Below are positions 10,695 to 21,716 of a stretch of 64,000 nucleotides of DNA, piece after piece. Position 1 is the stretch's first letter. Every line of letters begins with the position of its first letter. This DNA comes from Rosa chinensis. Lineage: Eukaryota; Streptophyta; Magnoliopsida; Rosales; Rosaceae. Made by a program: the position numbers and the translations under genes. Location of the stretch: positions 60,840,397 to 60,904,396 of the forward strand of contig NC_037088.1 in assembly GCF_002994745.2 (NCBI RefSeq), read 5' to 3'. The notes beneath the pieces are model-generated. The model made no database searches and was not told where the DNA came from. It worked only from the letters and a program-made list of their open reading frames with translations.

Positions 10695-13600
10695 TTAATG
10701 AAGACGACGTAAATTGACACATACAGGCAGGCCGTAGAGAGACACAGTTGATGCTCTCCCATTAAGAGTGCTGAAAAGTAGCTTGTACATTCCTGCTGCT
10801 GTAGCATCTCCGAGTCTTTGAACAAACACATCAATGCAAACCTGCAGTAGCATGTAATCTGTGAAATCATGGTTCAAACTCGCTCAAAACTGCGCGTGGC
10901 ACGATTGATGCAATAGAAGACTGATAAAGAGGCAATATACATAGTGGCTGGAATGGCTAAAGCAAAGCCTCTTGTTTGGGGCTTCAATTTTATTTTATAT
11001 AGCAAAGCACCCAGGGACTCATGCATGCAATGGAGGTTAGAGCCTTTACTAGGAAAGTAAGAAACCAATGGCAAGCACCAAGTTGGAAAAGATTTTCTGC
11101 AGAAAAGAACTTAGAATGTCATACCTTTGCTTTGTACTTTTCATCCTGTGAGACAACAGTAAATAGGAGTTCTCTGCCAGGCCTGGCTACAACATATGTA
11201 ACAAACTGCACAATACAGAAAACAAAAAAGTGTGAGATTAAACTTCAAATTTTCTCATATTGATTGGCCATCTAACAAATCAAATGCAAACATCTTGAAG
11301 CCCTTAGGTTTTAAGATATAATGTAAAAGGGCAAAGATGGGACCTGGAAGTTTGAGAATACAAACCTTCCGCAGGGTCTCAGAAATAGCAATGGCTACCC
11401 AAGTTGGCCAAATAGCAGTTGCAACCAAATTCAAGAAGGCAACAACTGGAGCAGAACAAATAGCTGTAGTAACTCCCACAACAGTGAGAAAATGCCCCTG
11501 TGAAAGTAACACAAGAACACAAGAAAGTGAATATACATATAGACCAATACATGATGTCAAATAGATGCATCATAAACATTTACTGGCATTTCATGAAAGT
11601 AAATGCACATTTCAACCATATATTAGATCACTCACAATGCACTTTCAGAGCAACATACAATAACTGCATGGATTTACTACCAAAATTCAAGAATTGAGGA
11701 TTCTAAAAGCCCTTAATTGTTTCAAGGATCTTTAAGTTTTAGGACTCCTAGAAATAGAACCACTTAATCACAGTCTGGGCATATTTAGAAACAGAACCAT
11801 GTATTGGGTTTGACAGACGTAAGTCCTTCAGGCCTGATACTAGCTTTCTTTCTTTAATTTAGTGACATCAGAAATCTACAAAAATAGGATACTCATACTC
11901 AATTCTGAGGGCTGAAAAGTGACAATTTCAAAAGCAGCTGCAAACAAGAACTAGCTAAGTGACGTGTGTGCTTTCAGGAAGCAAAACACTATGCATAGCA
12001 TACAAATGATTACAACAATAAAAACAAGCCAAACACCAATTATTGTAAAAGCTCATCCGAAGAATATCATACCGTTATGGTAAGTTGTCCGGCGAGGATA
12101 AAAATAGCAATAAAGCTGTTTATCTGGGCAAGCAATTTTCTTCTTCCAAGAGAACTAGTAACAGTCATGGCAATGACACTTACTTTCTGCAGTTACAGAA
12201 AAACAGATAAAGTCAGGAGAGAGACAGACAGACAGACAAAGAGGTGCTGATTAGATTTAAGTTCGATCCCTGTGATAATAGAGTGACTCCTACCTGAAAA
12301 TAAAAGAATGAAGAGACAACCGCACTCAGCCACAGGAACAAAGACACATACAATAAGTAAGATGATGACAATATAAGCCGAAATCCATCTAAGATGGCCC
12401 AAAGCCGAGGCTTCACCACCGGAGTAGAAGACTTGGGAGAAACTCCTTTGATATTTTGAACGGTTTGCCCATCAGGCTCATTCTGCTGATCAGGCTCAGC
12501 TTTTCTAACACCAAAAAGAAACACAACAGATAAAAAAAGAAAAAAAGAAAAAAAGAAAGCTTATAAGAAAACCAACCACTTGGAGTGGCAATGATTTGAA
12601 GGCAAAACTAAAAGAATCTTAAAAGAAAACCCACTACCAATCAACAAAGAAATTCCTATTAAGCCAACTTCAATTGTTTATAAAGGTTCAAGCATACATC
12701 TGACACTACTGATACAAGTATTATCATGCCAATAAATCTCCTTTATTAGCTAATTTTCATACCTAAATTGCAACCTGTGAAATAACATTTCAAGACAAGA
12801 GCATGTATGGATTCTCATTGTCATAGCTCATAAAGCACTTAATATGGAAAAAATGGAAACATTACAAAATTGTAGCAGAGAGAATTCTTGGTCTTGTCTG
12901 CACAGTATGCTTAGTTTTAGCATGAAACAAGGTTCCAGAACCCAGTTTACACGTCCTAGAAAGACAAAAATAGATCCAAATTCATACCCAGCATACTAAA
13001 CCTTGATTGAATGTCATGCTAAACAATTGAAAAGGAAATTTTGATAATGTAGCTAACCTGATGGGTGTTAGTTCCTCATGGAGATGGGGCACATCCTGGG
13101 TTATCCCTTTTGATGACTGTGCCGCAAACTCCATCAGCAAAGCAGAAAACAGTAGTAAAACTGCAAAACACCAATTCATGGTTTAAAATCCATCACAGAG
13201 AGAGGGTAAGAAATTCATAAAGATTGAATAAACAAACATACATGGCCCCAAGAAAGCCATTCCGGTGGCAAACAATGACCCGCAAAGCTGTCCAAGTGTG
13301 GCTCCAGCACCAATAAAACCAAATAATCTGGAACCTGACTGAATATGGAACAGTTAAACGCGTTCCAAAAAAATTGTATTCGTCATCAAATTCTTGTGGC
13401 AGGATACATACCTCACTGTCCATAACATCGATTACTCTAGCCCAAGTTGAAGAAATTGTAATTAGATTAAGTAGAGCAATCTTCAAAAAGAAACAAAGTT
13501 TCATCACTATATAAATTTTTGATACTATTTTTGGGAAGTGAAATTGGCGTCACCCCCTCTTCCATTTTTCATGTGTTTTTCAATGAACATGTGCATGAGA

Positions 13601-14662
13601 ATAGGAAGAAGAGGGTGTGGTGTGCAAACAAGGGGGTGCCAATTTCACCCTCTTTTTCTTTAATATTCAAAATTTCAAATCAAGCTTCAATAGACTTTGA
13701 AAAGAGAAAAAGAATATTCAAATATATCCATACCCACAGAAACAATCCAATTCGAACAGAAACATAGAACCAATCAAGGTGCTCCCAACCTATGGGATAT
13801 GCATTACTAGCTTGATTAACATTACCCTTCAGTTCATTTACTGACGTGGATGTGGCTGTACCCTAGATACAGACAATGGAGCCATTCAGTACAAAATAAT
13901 CTCCAGAATCATATCTCTGAAGTGCAAAAGCACTAAAATCCTAAAAATATACATATGTATCATTTCACTTCACCTTCAACTGTGACTGCGGATATCCAGC
14001 CGATGAAGTATGCCAGAGAACAAAGAACACAACAAGTGACACACTAAAAAACCTGTGCATTAAAACCAAAGCCTGGAATTTCAAGAAGCAAGTATTACAG
14101 GGCGATACGTAATCAAACATAAATAACATCTACTCAAAATTCACCTTCTAACACAAAGAATCAAGCTTTACCACAAAAATTAAATCTAAAAATTTCAAAT
14201 TCAATGTGCTTATTCCAACATCAAAATTTAATCCAAAATCGTCACTGCATTATCTGAAATTCGAAATGCCAGTACATTCTGACAGGTCCATACACACCTT
14301 TCCTTTCGGAACATTCGGCAAAGAGAAAAAGAGAGTTGCGAGTGGTGCAGCAACGGAAGTCAGAAGCAGAGAACCTATAAATAGGCTCGGAAGGTTCGAT
14401 AGGCCTAGAGAGATTGCACCTTCATCTCGAAGCGGAAGCACCACGAAGTAAGCGCACAAAATCTGCGTTAAAGAACCAAAATTTTGAGCTCAAATCACCA
14501 AAAAAAATACACAGGGAATTGAAATTAGTGGAATTATGCTGGAAATGGAGCGGTGGAGCTTACGAAAAAGAAGGAAGCCGAGGAGTGGAGCAGAGCTGAG
14601 GTCTCGTGAGGGTGCACCGTAACGAACATGGACAGAATCGCATCCACGCGAGACCTGCTCAT
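10695..14662 (-). CDS. NTP/NDP-exchange-like MFS membrane transporter, 12 exons
   Basis: Exons on the minus strand: 14564-14662, 14298-14462, 13974-14072, 13734-13862, 13412-13480, 13242-13338, 13058-13160, 12294-12504, 12073-12186, 11366-11497, 11125-11205, 10695-10841. All junctions are GT-AG and the phases add up to 481 residues. The start is the ATG of MSRSRVDAILSMF. The protein is almost all hydrophobic helices, about 10-12. Landmarks are an N-terminal LPLRDEGA motif after the first helix, TWARVIDVMDSE followed by SRLFGFIGAGATLGQL, a hydrophilic middle loop with Gln, Glu and Pro, and ELLFTVVSQDEKYKAK followed by a D..V.R.GD motif near the C-terminus. These match the pattern I know from bacterial MFS proteins annotated as NTP/NDP exchange transporters, distantly related to plastid ATP/ADP translocases. 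Substrate and membrane are unknown. No clear transit peptide is seen. Confidence 0.85.
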
Positions 14663-15019
14663 CTCTTTCGAGCTCTCTCTCTGTAAATACGCAGGGGATT
14701 TGATTTCGGTTTTGATTATATGATCCGGGAAGAAGAAGAAGAAGAAAGAGCGTGGGGGGCTTTATGGGCCTGGGCCCAGACTTGAGCCCAATTTAATATT
14801 TAACGTTGATACCGAGTGACATTCCGAAGGAGGTCCCACAGCTCTTTGACTTCGAGCAAACGAGAAACCGACACGTAACATAGAACATTCCGATAACTTG
14901 TACCGAAATCGTAATGTGTTTTGGATTTAAATTGTTGATTTGTAAATTATTTACTGAAACAAATCTACAATCAAGACATGTGATTTCACAAATGAAAGTA
15001 AAGATTGCCGATAAACCTT

Positions 15020-15872
15020 TTTTTGAATTAATGAAATTTCATTAATAATAGCGCATGCCAATAAGACTATTACATACTCATCCGCTGACACATAACAATG
15101 GCCAGACAAGACTTCGTGTAGGAGCCACAATGGTACATAGGATAAACCAACTATATTTGAACTTATCGCTCACTTATTTAAAAGTGAGCCTATAACTATG
15201 AATTAATCGCATAGTAATAGGCTAGTTTTAACAAAACAAAAAGGGGTCCTAAGACCCATTGCTCATTCTGGACCCAAGAGACAGGCCCAAAACTGGATTT
15301 CAGTGCTGCAGTCGCACCTAGCGTCCGAATGAGCCTAAGGACCCATCAGCATGCTTCCTCCGCCACTAGAGTAGCAGACGTCTCCACCATCAACGCCATC
15401 GAGAGCTGGGTGCGGAAAGGAGTCCAAAAGCGGCACAACGTCTGCCCCACGGATTCGCCACCAGCAACCATAGTAGCCGAAATCATCAGCCTCACATTGT
15501 CCCATGCGTGTAATGGCATGCCTCCAACCTCCGCACAGGTCTTCAGTTCTAACAGATCAAACCACAAGGAATTTATGAACGAGATCAGATTGACAAGGAG
15601 TGTCCGATCGATATTGTTCCATTCTTTGTCGGAGAAAGCAGAGATTTCCGGATCAAATAATGCTTCGTGGTGAGTCAGAACTCGCCCCTCCCTCCATCTT
15701 TTGTTTACCAGACTATGTGATGGCCAGATCTAAAGCTGGCTTAGAGGTCCGTTATAGATGGTTGGAAATAGATAGCCCAGCCTAGGGAGGCTAGGGTTAT
15801 GGGAGAGCGTCGTTGCTCTCATTGAATTTTTCCATAATAAAATTGACGATTATTAATCATCCCGAAGAAATT
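15020..15872 (-). mobile_element. truncated non-LTR retroelement (LINE derivative), 17-bp target duplication
   Basis: The insertion is bounded by a perfect direct repeat GATTGCCGATAAACCTT at 15003-15019 and 15873-15889. The matching site in the right duplicate (about 18786-18800) is empty. A T-run at 15018-15024 is the poly(A) tail seen from the other strand, so the element reads on minus. Its 5' part holds CCCTAGCCTCCCTAGG-like leader sequence (about 15779-15800). There is a short open stretch (15346-15567, minus) but no reverse transcriptase motif, so it is a deletion derivative that would need help to move. Confidence 0.75.
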
Positions 15873-16041
15873 GATTGCCGATAAACCTTAATTACAGCCC
15901 AACTTGATATATGGTTCACTAAGTAACTAAAAATATATGAGGCGCTCAAAATTATGGGACTCTCGAGTTAAATAAATAAAGAAATAGAAAATAAATAAAT
16001 TTCACGACTTCAAAATCTACTGAAAATATACCAACTTGCGT

Positions 16042-16292
16042 TGGTTCAGTTAGGATGGGCGTGCTTGTGGTTGAGTCCCAATCCTAGTTCAATCCCCGCT
16101 GCCAACAGTCCTACGTTGGATCACGTGATCTGTAAATCTCCTACCAAAATTCATACATGGAGGGTGTGATGACAGATACATGTCCTGCATCAATCTTTTT
16201 GGGCTTAGGTTGTAGGTCTACCCTAGCACGGTGGTGGAAGATAGCTTGCCTTCCTCTAATTTTGTTTTCTTTTTTTTTTAATAAAAAAAATG
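16042..16292 (+). mobile_element. tRNA-derived SINE (left duplicate)
   Basis: Box A-like TGGTTCAGTTAGG at 16042 and box B-like AGTTCAATCC at 16086-16095 are spaced as in a Pol III promoter. The element ends in a T/A-rich tail near 16270-16292. The same element sits at the same place in the other duplicate, so it was there before the duplication. Confidence 0.55.
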
Positions 16293-16414
16293 GACCGAAA
16301 ATATTAAGACCTTTCTCGTATGAACCTAATCAGATTGTGCCAGGTGGCGAGTGACTAATAAATTCGCGGTACTCTCTCTCTCTCTTTTGACTACACCAAA
16401 TAGGCCATCAGGCC

Positions 16415-16643
16415 ATGGCGAGCTACCTGTGTAAAGCATCAAGATTACTGAGCCCAACTCCGGCGATCAATCCGTGCAGAAGTTCGGAGCTGCTAGGGCT
16501 AGGGTTTCGACGATGGCGAGTGGAGAAGGAGCAGTTCGGTTTCCTTTGTCTGATTCAAGCACTCTCGTGATACAAATGGGGGATATCACCAAGTGGTTCG
16601 TCGACGGCTCCACTGACGCCATTGTTAGTCTTCCCTAACCTCT

Positions 16644-16696
<53 letters not shown>

Positions 16697-18123
16697 TTTA
16701 GCTACTTCATCTTCTTTATTCGTTGGGAGAAATTTACAGGGAAATCTTGTGTATGTTCGTGTCTTTTTCATTGTTTTGTGTTAGCTTCTGGGCTTGTGAT
16801 GCTCTCTGCTTTAAGTTATACGTGTATCAGTGTATGTCGATATGATAGATCACATGGACTTACTTGTTGCGTGTTTGTTTAGCACACTATAGTATCAGTT
16901 CCACTGAAATCCCAATCTGGTTTAATGTATATAATCTGGTTTAATGTAATTTTTATTATCAATCTCGTATCAATTTTGAGTCCAATGTAGAATGCTTGGA
17001 GTTAATCTAATAACATCATATTGTGTAGGTTAATTGAGCGAATGAGCGAATGCTTGGAGGAGGTGGTGGAGATGGCGGTAAATAATGGTTTCCTAATGAA
17101 GAACTTTGGGAATGAACCGACTTTTAGTATGCTGATTTTTGTTGACCTTGCAGCTATACATAGGGCTGCTGGCCGGGATCTTCTACAGGCATGCTATGGT
17201 GTCCCCGAAGCCAGGCCAGGCGTCCGCTGCCCCACTGGAAAAGCTAGAATTACCCTCTAAGTTATCGTGATTAGAGTACTATGTACACTTGTGACTTCAT
17301 TTTGGGTTTGATTAGTGACCAACCACATTTTAATTTGTAAATGATGCAGAGGGTTTAAGTTGCCTGCGTCTCATGTAATTCACATTGTTGGACCTGTCTA
17401 CCGTCCTGGTAGCGTCTATCCTCCTGCTAACAACCCTGAAGTTTATCTGAGCTCTGCGTATAGGTGATTAGGCATATATAGCTTTGTTTCTTAATGCTGT
17501 TACTTTGCTAGGAATGTCAAATTTTTATGCTCATTGAGATTTCTTCAATGCAAATTGATAACAGGAATAGCTTGAGCATAGCCAAAGCACACAACATTCA
17601 GTATGTTGCGTTTCCTCCCATATCTTGTGGTTCGTATGGGTAAGTTCCCAAATGAACTCCCATCATGACTTGGTTCCAGTACATAAACTTTGCATGAACA
17701 GATTAATTTCTTCTTAATTTGTCATGTTCTTCCAGATATCCTTATGATGAAGCTGCCGAAGTGTCTCTGTCCACAATCAAGGAATCCGTGAATGACATAA
17801 AGGAGGTATGATACCTTATATTTGCTTCTTGACATGGCTGTAATTTTCCATTTTTCTTCATGCGATTCCACATGTTCGGTGTCTATTAGATGGGTCATGC
17901 TTTATTCTTGTGGCAAACGAAACATTGTTTTTCCTAATTTTGGAAACTATCTTGCGCGATATCTTATCAACAAAAGTTAAATAAAATACTGATCCTGAAC
18001 ATTTAATATACTAAAACACTCACTGACAGCTATATTCTACTTTTGCAGGTGCACTTTGTTCATAAATCGGAAGTTATTTACAATGTCTGGTTGGAAAAGG
18101 CAAAGAAATTGCTTAAAGCCTAA
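16415..18123 (+). pseudogene. macro-domain protein pseudogene (left tandem copy)
   Basis: It follows the exon pattern of the intact copy at 19310-21121 but is broken in several ways. The N-terminal transit region has an indel, so the first ATG (16415) runs into a stop; translation could still begin at the internal ATG of MASGEGAVRF (16512). The second exon then has an in-frame TGA where the intact copy has the Pro of VNPANER (about 17034-17036). The donor after the ARIT motif is CTAAGT instead of GTAAGT (about 17259). A diverged 18-bp tandem repeat (about 17399-17434) adds six residues after GPVY. The last exons are still open and similar, so loss of function is fairly recent. A transcript could still be made. 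Confidence 0.9.
16649..16692. repeat. (CT)n microsatellite
   Basis: A run of about 20 CT units in intron 1 of the macro-domain pseudogene. The intact duplicate has only about four units at the same place (19556-19563), so it expanded after duplication. Confidence 0.9.
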
Positions 18124-18959
18124 TATGTACAAGGAACGAGGAATAAGGAGCTTGCAGATGTATAAGCCGTTCTGTCAGTTTGCAATGTAAAACTTTCATG
18201 TTATGGAGCTTGAGTGTGGAAACTTCTCATGGTAAAACTGTGTGGAGATATTAAGCATATAATTAGTCACCATTAGAATTGCTAATATCTTGGTGAATTC
18301 ATGGAACTTCAGAAGCTACTTGGTGATTTATGGTATCTGCTTGGGCATCAAATCATATTACAGCATCACATCTATCATTGGATTACTGTTCGTTCTTCAT
18401 AATCGAAATGAAATACTTGCTTCAGACAGAGCTTAAAAGTTTAAACAACTCGTAGTCATCTGCTATACATTTCACCAGGTGAATGTTCATTTCATTTTGG
18501 GATTTAGAGATAGAAAACCGAGAATATGCTGAAGAATGCACTCATCGGATGACACTTAAAGTTTTACATCCTTGTCAGACAATTGGATAGCAACATATCA
18601 ATGACTGGACGAGAACAACCGCACCTGAAATGATTGAAACTCAATGTAAGACTTGAATGGGGAGTCTGTAACACAGCAGTAACATATACATTACTTTCGT
18701 TTTGGATTTAAATTGTTGATTTGTAAAACATTTACTAAAACAAAGATCTGCAATCCAGACATGTGATTTCACAGACGAAAGTAAATATTGCCAATAGACC
18801 TTGGACTCATAATTAAAACCCAACTTGATATATGGCTCACTAAGTAACTAAAAATATGAGACGTTTCAAAATTATGAGACTTTAGAATTAAATAAATAAA
18901 GAAAGAGAATACATAAATTTCATGGCTTCAAAATTGAACGAAAATATACAAACGTGCAT

Positions 18960-19203
18960 TGGTTCAGTTGGGATGGGCGTGCTAGTGATTGTGCCTCAAT
19001 CTAAGTTCGATTCCTGCTGCTAAAAGTCCTGTGTTGGGTCGCGCAATCTGTAAATCTCTTACGAAAATCCATATCTAGGGGCTGTGGTAACAGACTGACA
19101 TGTATGTATCGCACATTAGTTCTTCAGAGTTGAAGTAGACCTAACGCGGAGGTAAAGAATAGCCTCGCTCTCTCTCTCAACTTTTCGTTAAAAAAAAAAA
19201 AAA
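18960..19203 (+). mobile_element. tRNA-derived SINE (right duplicate)
   Basis: Box A TGGTTCAGTTGG at 18960-18971 and box B AGTTCGATTCC at 19004-19014, followed by a unique body and an A-tail at about 19191-19204. Orthologous to the SINE at 16042. It lies about 110 bp before the macro-domain start codon and so within its promoter region. Confidence 0.65.
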
Positions 19204-19309
19204 GACCAAAAAAATTAAGAGGGTTCTTTTATGAACCCAATCAGATTGTGCCAGGTGGCGAGTGATTTGTAAATTTTTCTGGTCTCCCATATTGACTTGC
19301 AAATAGGCA

Positions 19310-21121
19310 ATGGCGAGCTTGCTGTGTAAAGCATCAAGATTTCTGAGCCCAGCTCCGGCGATCAATTCAAGCCGTGGAAAAGTTGGGAGCTTTGTTAGGG
19401 TTAGAGCTAGGGTTTCGACGATGGCGAGTGGAGAAGGTGCAGTTCGGTTTCCTTTGTCTGATTCAAGCACTCTCGTGATACAAATGGGGGATATCACCAA
19501 GTGGTTCGTCGACGGCTCCACTGACGCCATTGTTAGTCTTCCCCGACCTCTTATTCTCTCTCTGATTATTCAGCTACACCATCTCCTTTATTCGTTGAGA
19601 GAAATTTACATGGAAAGTTTGAGTCCTTAGCGTTCAAACATGTTAAATTTACAGTTTCCTTTTTCCTTGTTTTGCGTTATCTTCTGGGCTTGTGATTCTC
19701 TTTGCATAAATTATATATGTGTATCACTGAAATCCCAATCTGCTGACATTGAATACTATATATTCCGGTTTAATGTAATTTTTAGTATTAATCTCATATA
19801 AATTTTGAGGCCAATGTAGAAAGCTTGGAGTCAATCCATTAACATCATATTGTGTAGGTTAATCCAGCGAATGAGCGAATGCTTGGAGGTGGTGGTGCAG
19901 ATGGAGGTAAATGATGGCTTTCTAATGAAGTGCTTTCGAAATGAACTGACTGTTAAGTATACTGATTTTGGTTGAATCTTGCAGCTATACATAGGGCTGC
20001 TGGCCCGGATCTTCTACAAGCATGCTATGGTGTTCCGGAAGCCAGGCCAGGAGTCCGCTGCCCCACTGGAGAAGCGAGAATTACCCCGTAAGTTGTCACG
20101 ATTAGAACACTATTTACACTTGTGACTTCATATCAGTTTTGATTGGCACTGCAGATTAATAACCAACTGCATTGTACATGATGCAGAGGGTTTAAGTTGC
20201 CTGCGTCTCATGTAATTCACACTGTTGGACCTGTCTACCATGCTGGTAACAACCCTGAAGTCTATCTGAGTTCTGCATACAGGTGGTTGTTAGGCGTAAC
20301 TTTGTTTCCTAATGCTGCTACTTCGCTAGGAATGTAATTTTTCATGCTCATTGAGATTTCTTTAATGCGGTTAACAGGAATAGCTTGAGCATAGCCAAAG
20401 CGCACAACATTCAGTATGTTGCATTTCCTGCCATATCTTGTGGTGTGTATGGGTGAGTTCCCAAATGAACTTCCTTGGTGATTTGGTCCCAGTGAATTAA
20501 GCTTTTCATAAAGGATGTGAATCACAGTACTTCCTCATCATTTTGGATCAGTGGATTGAGTTATAATTCATTCCTTTCATTACTTGGAGTCGAAACAGAG
20601 TGGTGCTGATTTGTCATGTGATTTATTGTATTGAAGTTGTGAACAAATGAACAAGTGACTGACAGATTAATTTCTTCTCAATTTGTCATATTATTCCAGA
20701 TATCCTTATGATGAAGCTGCCGAAGTGTCCCTATCCACAATTAAAGAATCCGTGAATGACATAAAGGAGGTATGGTAGCTTATATTTGCTTCTAGACATG
20801 GCGGTAATGTGGGTTTTCTTTTCCATTTTAAATTTTCATTCTTTCTTCTTGCGATTCGGCATGTTCATTGTCTCTATTTAGATGGGTCATGCTTTGTTCT
20901 TGTGGCAAGCAAAACATTGTTTTCCTCAATATTGGAAACTATCTGAAGCATTATCTTACTAAAGTTAAATAGAATACTGATAAAATCCCTGAACAGTTTA
21001 ATATTCTAGAAAACTCACTGGTAGCTACATTCTACTTTTGTTGCAGGTGCACTTTGTTCTTTTCTCGGAAGATATTTACAATGTCTGGTTGGACAAGGCA
21101 AAGAAATTGCTTAAAGCCTAA
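19310..21121 (+). CDS. macro-domain (ADP-ribose-binding) protein, intact copy
   Basis: Seven exons: 19310-19531, 19858-19906, 19985-20087, 20187-20282, 20378-20452, 20700-20769, 21047-21121, giving 229 residues. Residues 1-38 are rich in Ser, Arg and Ala and look like a plastid or mitochondrial transit peptide. A second in-frame ATG at residue 38 could give a cytosolic form. The macro domain follows: a QMGDITKWFVDAIVNPAN-type start, the glycine-rich MLGGGGADGAIHRAAGPDLL loop, a PASHVIHTVGPVY strand, and an AFPAISCGVYGYPYDEAA ligand loop. Proteins of this family bind ADP-ribose and many remove it from proteins or O-acetyl-ADP-ribose. The Asn and Gly loops needed for this are present. The plant homologue I recall is At2g40600. 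Confidence 0.93.
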
Positions 21122-21716
21122 TATGTATAAGGAGCAAGGAACAGGGAGCTTGCAGATGTACAAGTCGTTCTGTCATTTTGCAATGTAAAACTTTCATGTA
21201 CTGGATCTGGTGTGGTGACTTCTCATGTGTAAAATTGTGTGGAGATATTAAGCATATATTAGTTACCAGTAGAATTGATATATCTTGGAGAATTCATGGT
21301 ACTTCAGAAGCTACTTGGTGATTTATGGCATCTGCTTGGGCATCAAATTATTTCACAGTATCACATGATTCACATCCTTGGATCACCTTTTGTTCTTCTT
21401 TTTGGTTAATCGAAATAAAATACCTGCTTCAGACAGAGCTTAAAAGTTTAAACAACTCATAGTCATCTGCTATACATTTCACCAGGTGAACGTGATTTAG
21501 AGATAGAAAACCGATAATATGCTGAAGAATGCACTCATCGGATGACCCTTAAAGTTTTACATCCTTGTCAAACAATTAGATAGCAACACATCAATGACTG
21601 GACATGAACAACTGCACCTAAAATGATTGAAACTCAGTGTAAGCCTTGAATGGGGAGTCTGTAACACAGCAGCAACATATCTATTACTTTTGGAGTCTGA
21701 ATCTAAAGTATCTGCA

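Larger units (their letters stand above)
14918..18698. repeat. left copy of a direct tandem segmental duplication
   Basis: This unit matches 18699-21690 along its length: flank, SINE, macro-domain gene and 3' flank. Both copies begin at a TTTTGGATTTAAATTGTTG string. This copy is longer because of the retroelement at 15020-15872 and a larger CT microsatellite. Its right end repeats the 3' region of the neighbouring reticulon gene (compare 18480-18690 with 21480-21690), so one breakpoint lay inside that 3' UTR. Confidence 0.85.
18699..21690. repeat. right copy of the direct tandem duplication
   Basis: Partner of 14918-18698. It carries the intact macro-domain gene and lacks the 853-bp retroelement. 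The junction between the copies (18698/18699) falls directly between reticulon-3'-UTR-like sequence and the start of the unit. Confidence 0.85.

Noticed and set aside
15329..15785. ORFs of 114, 73 and 61 codons
   Set aside because: They lie inside the retroelement insertion and show no reverse transcriptase or other motif.
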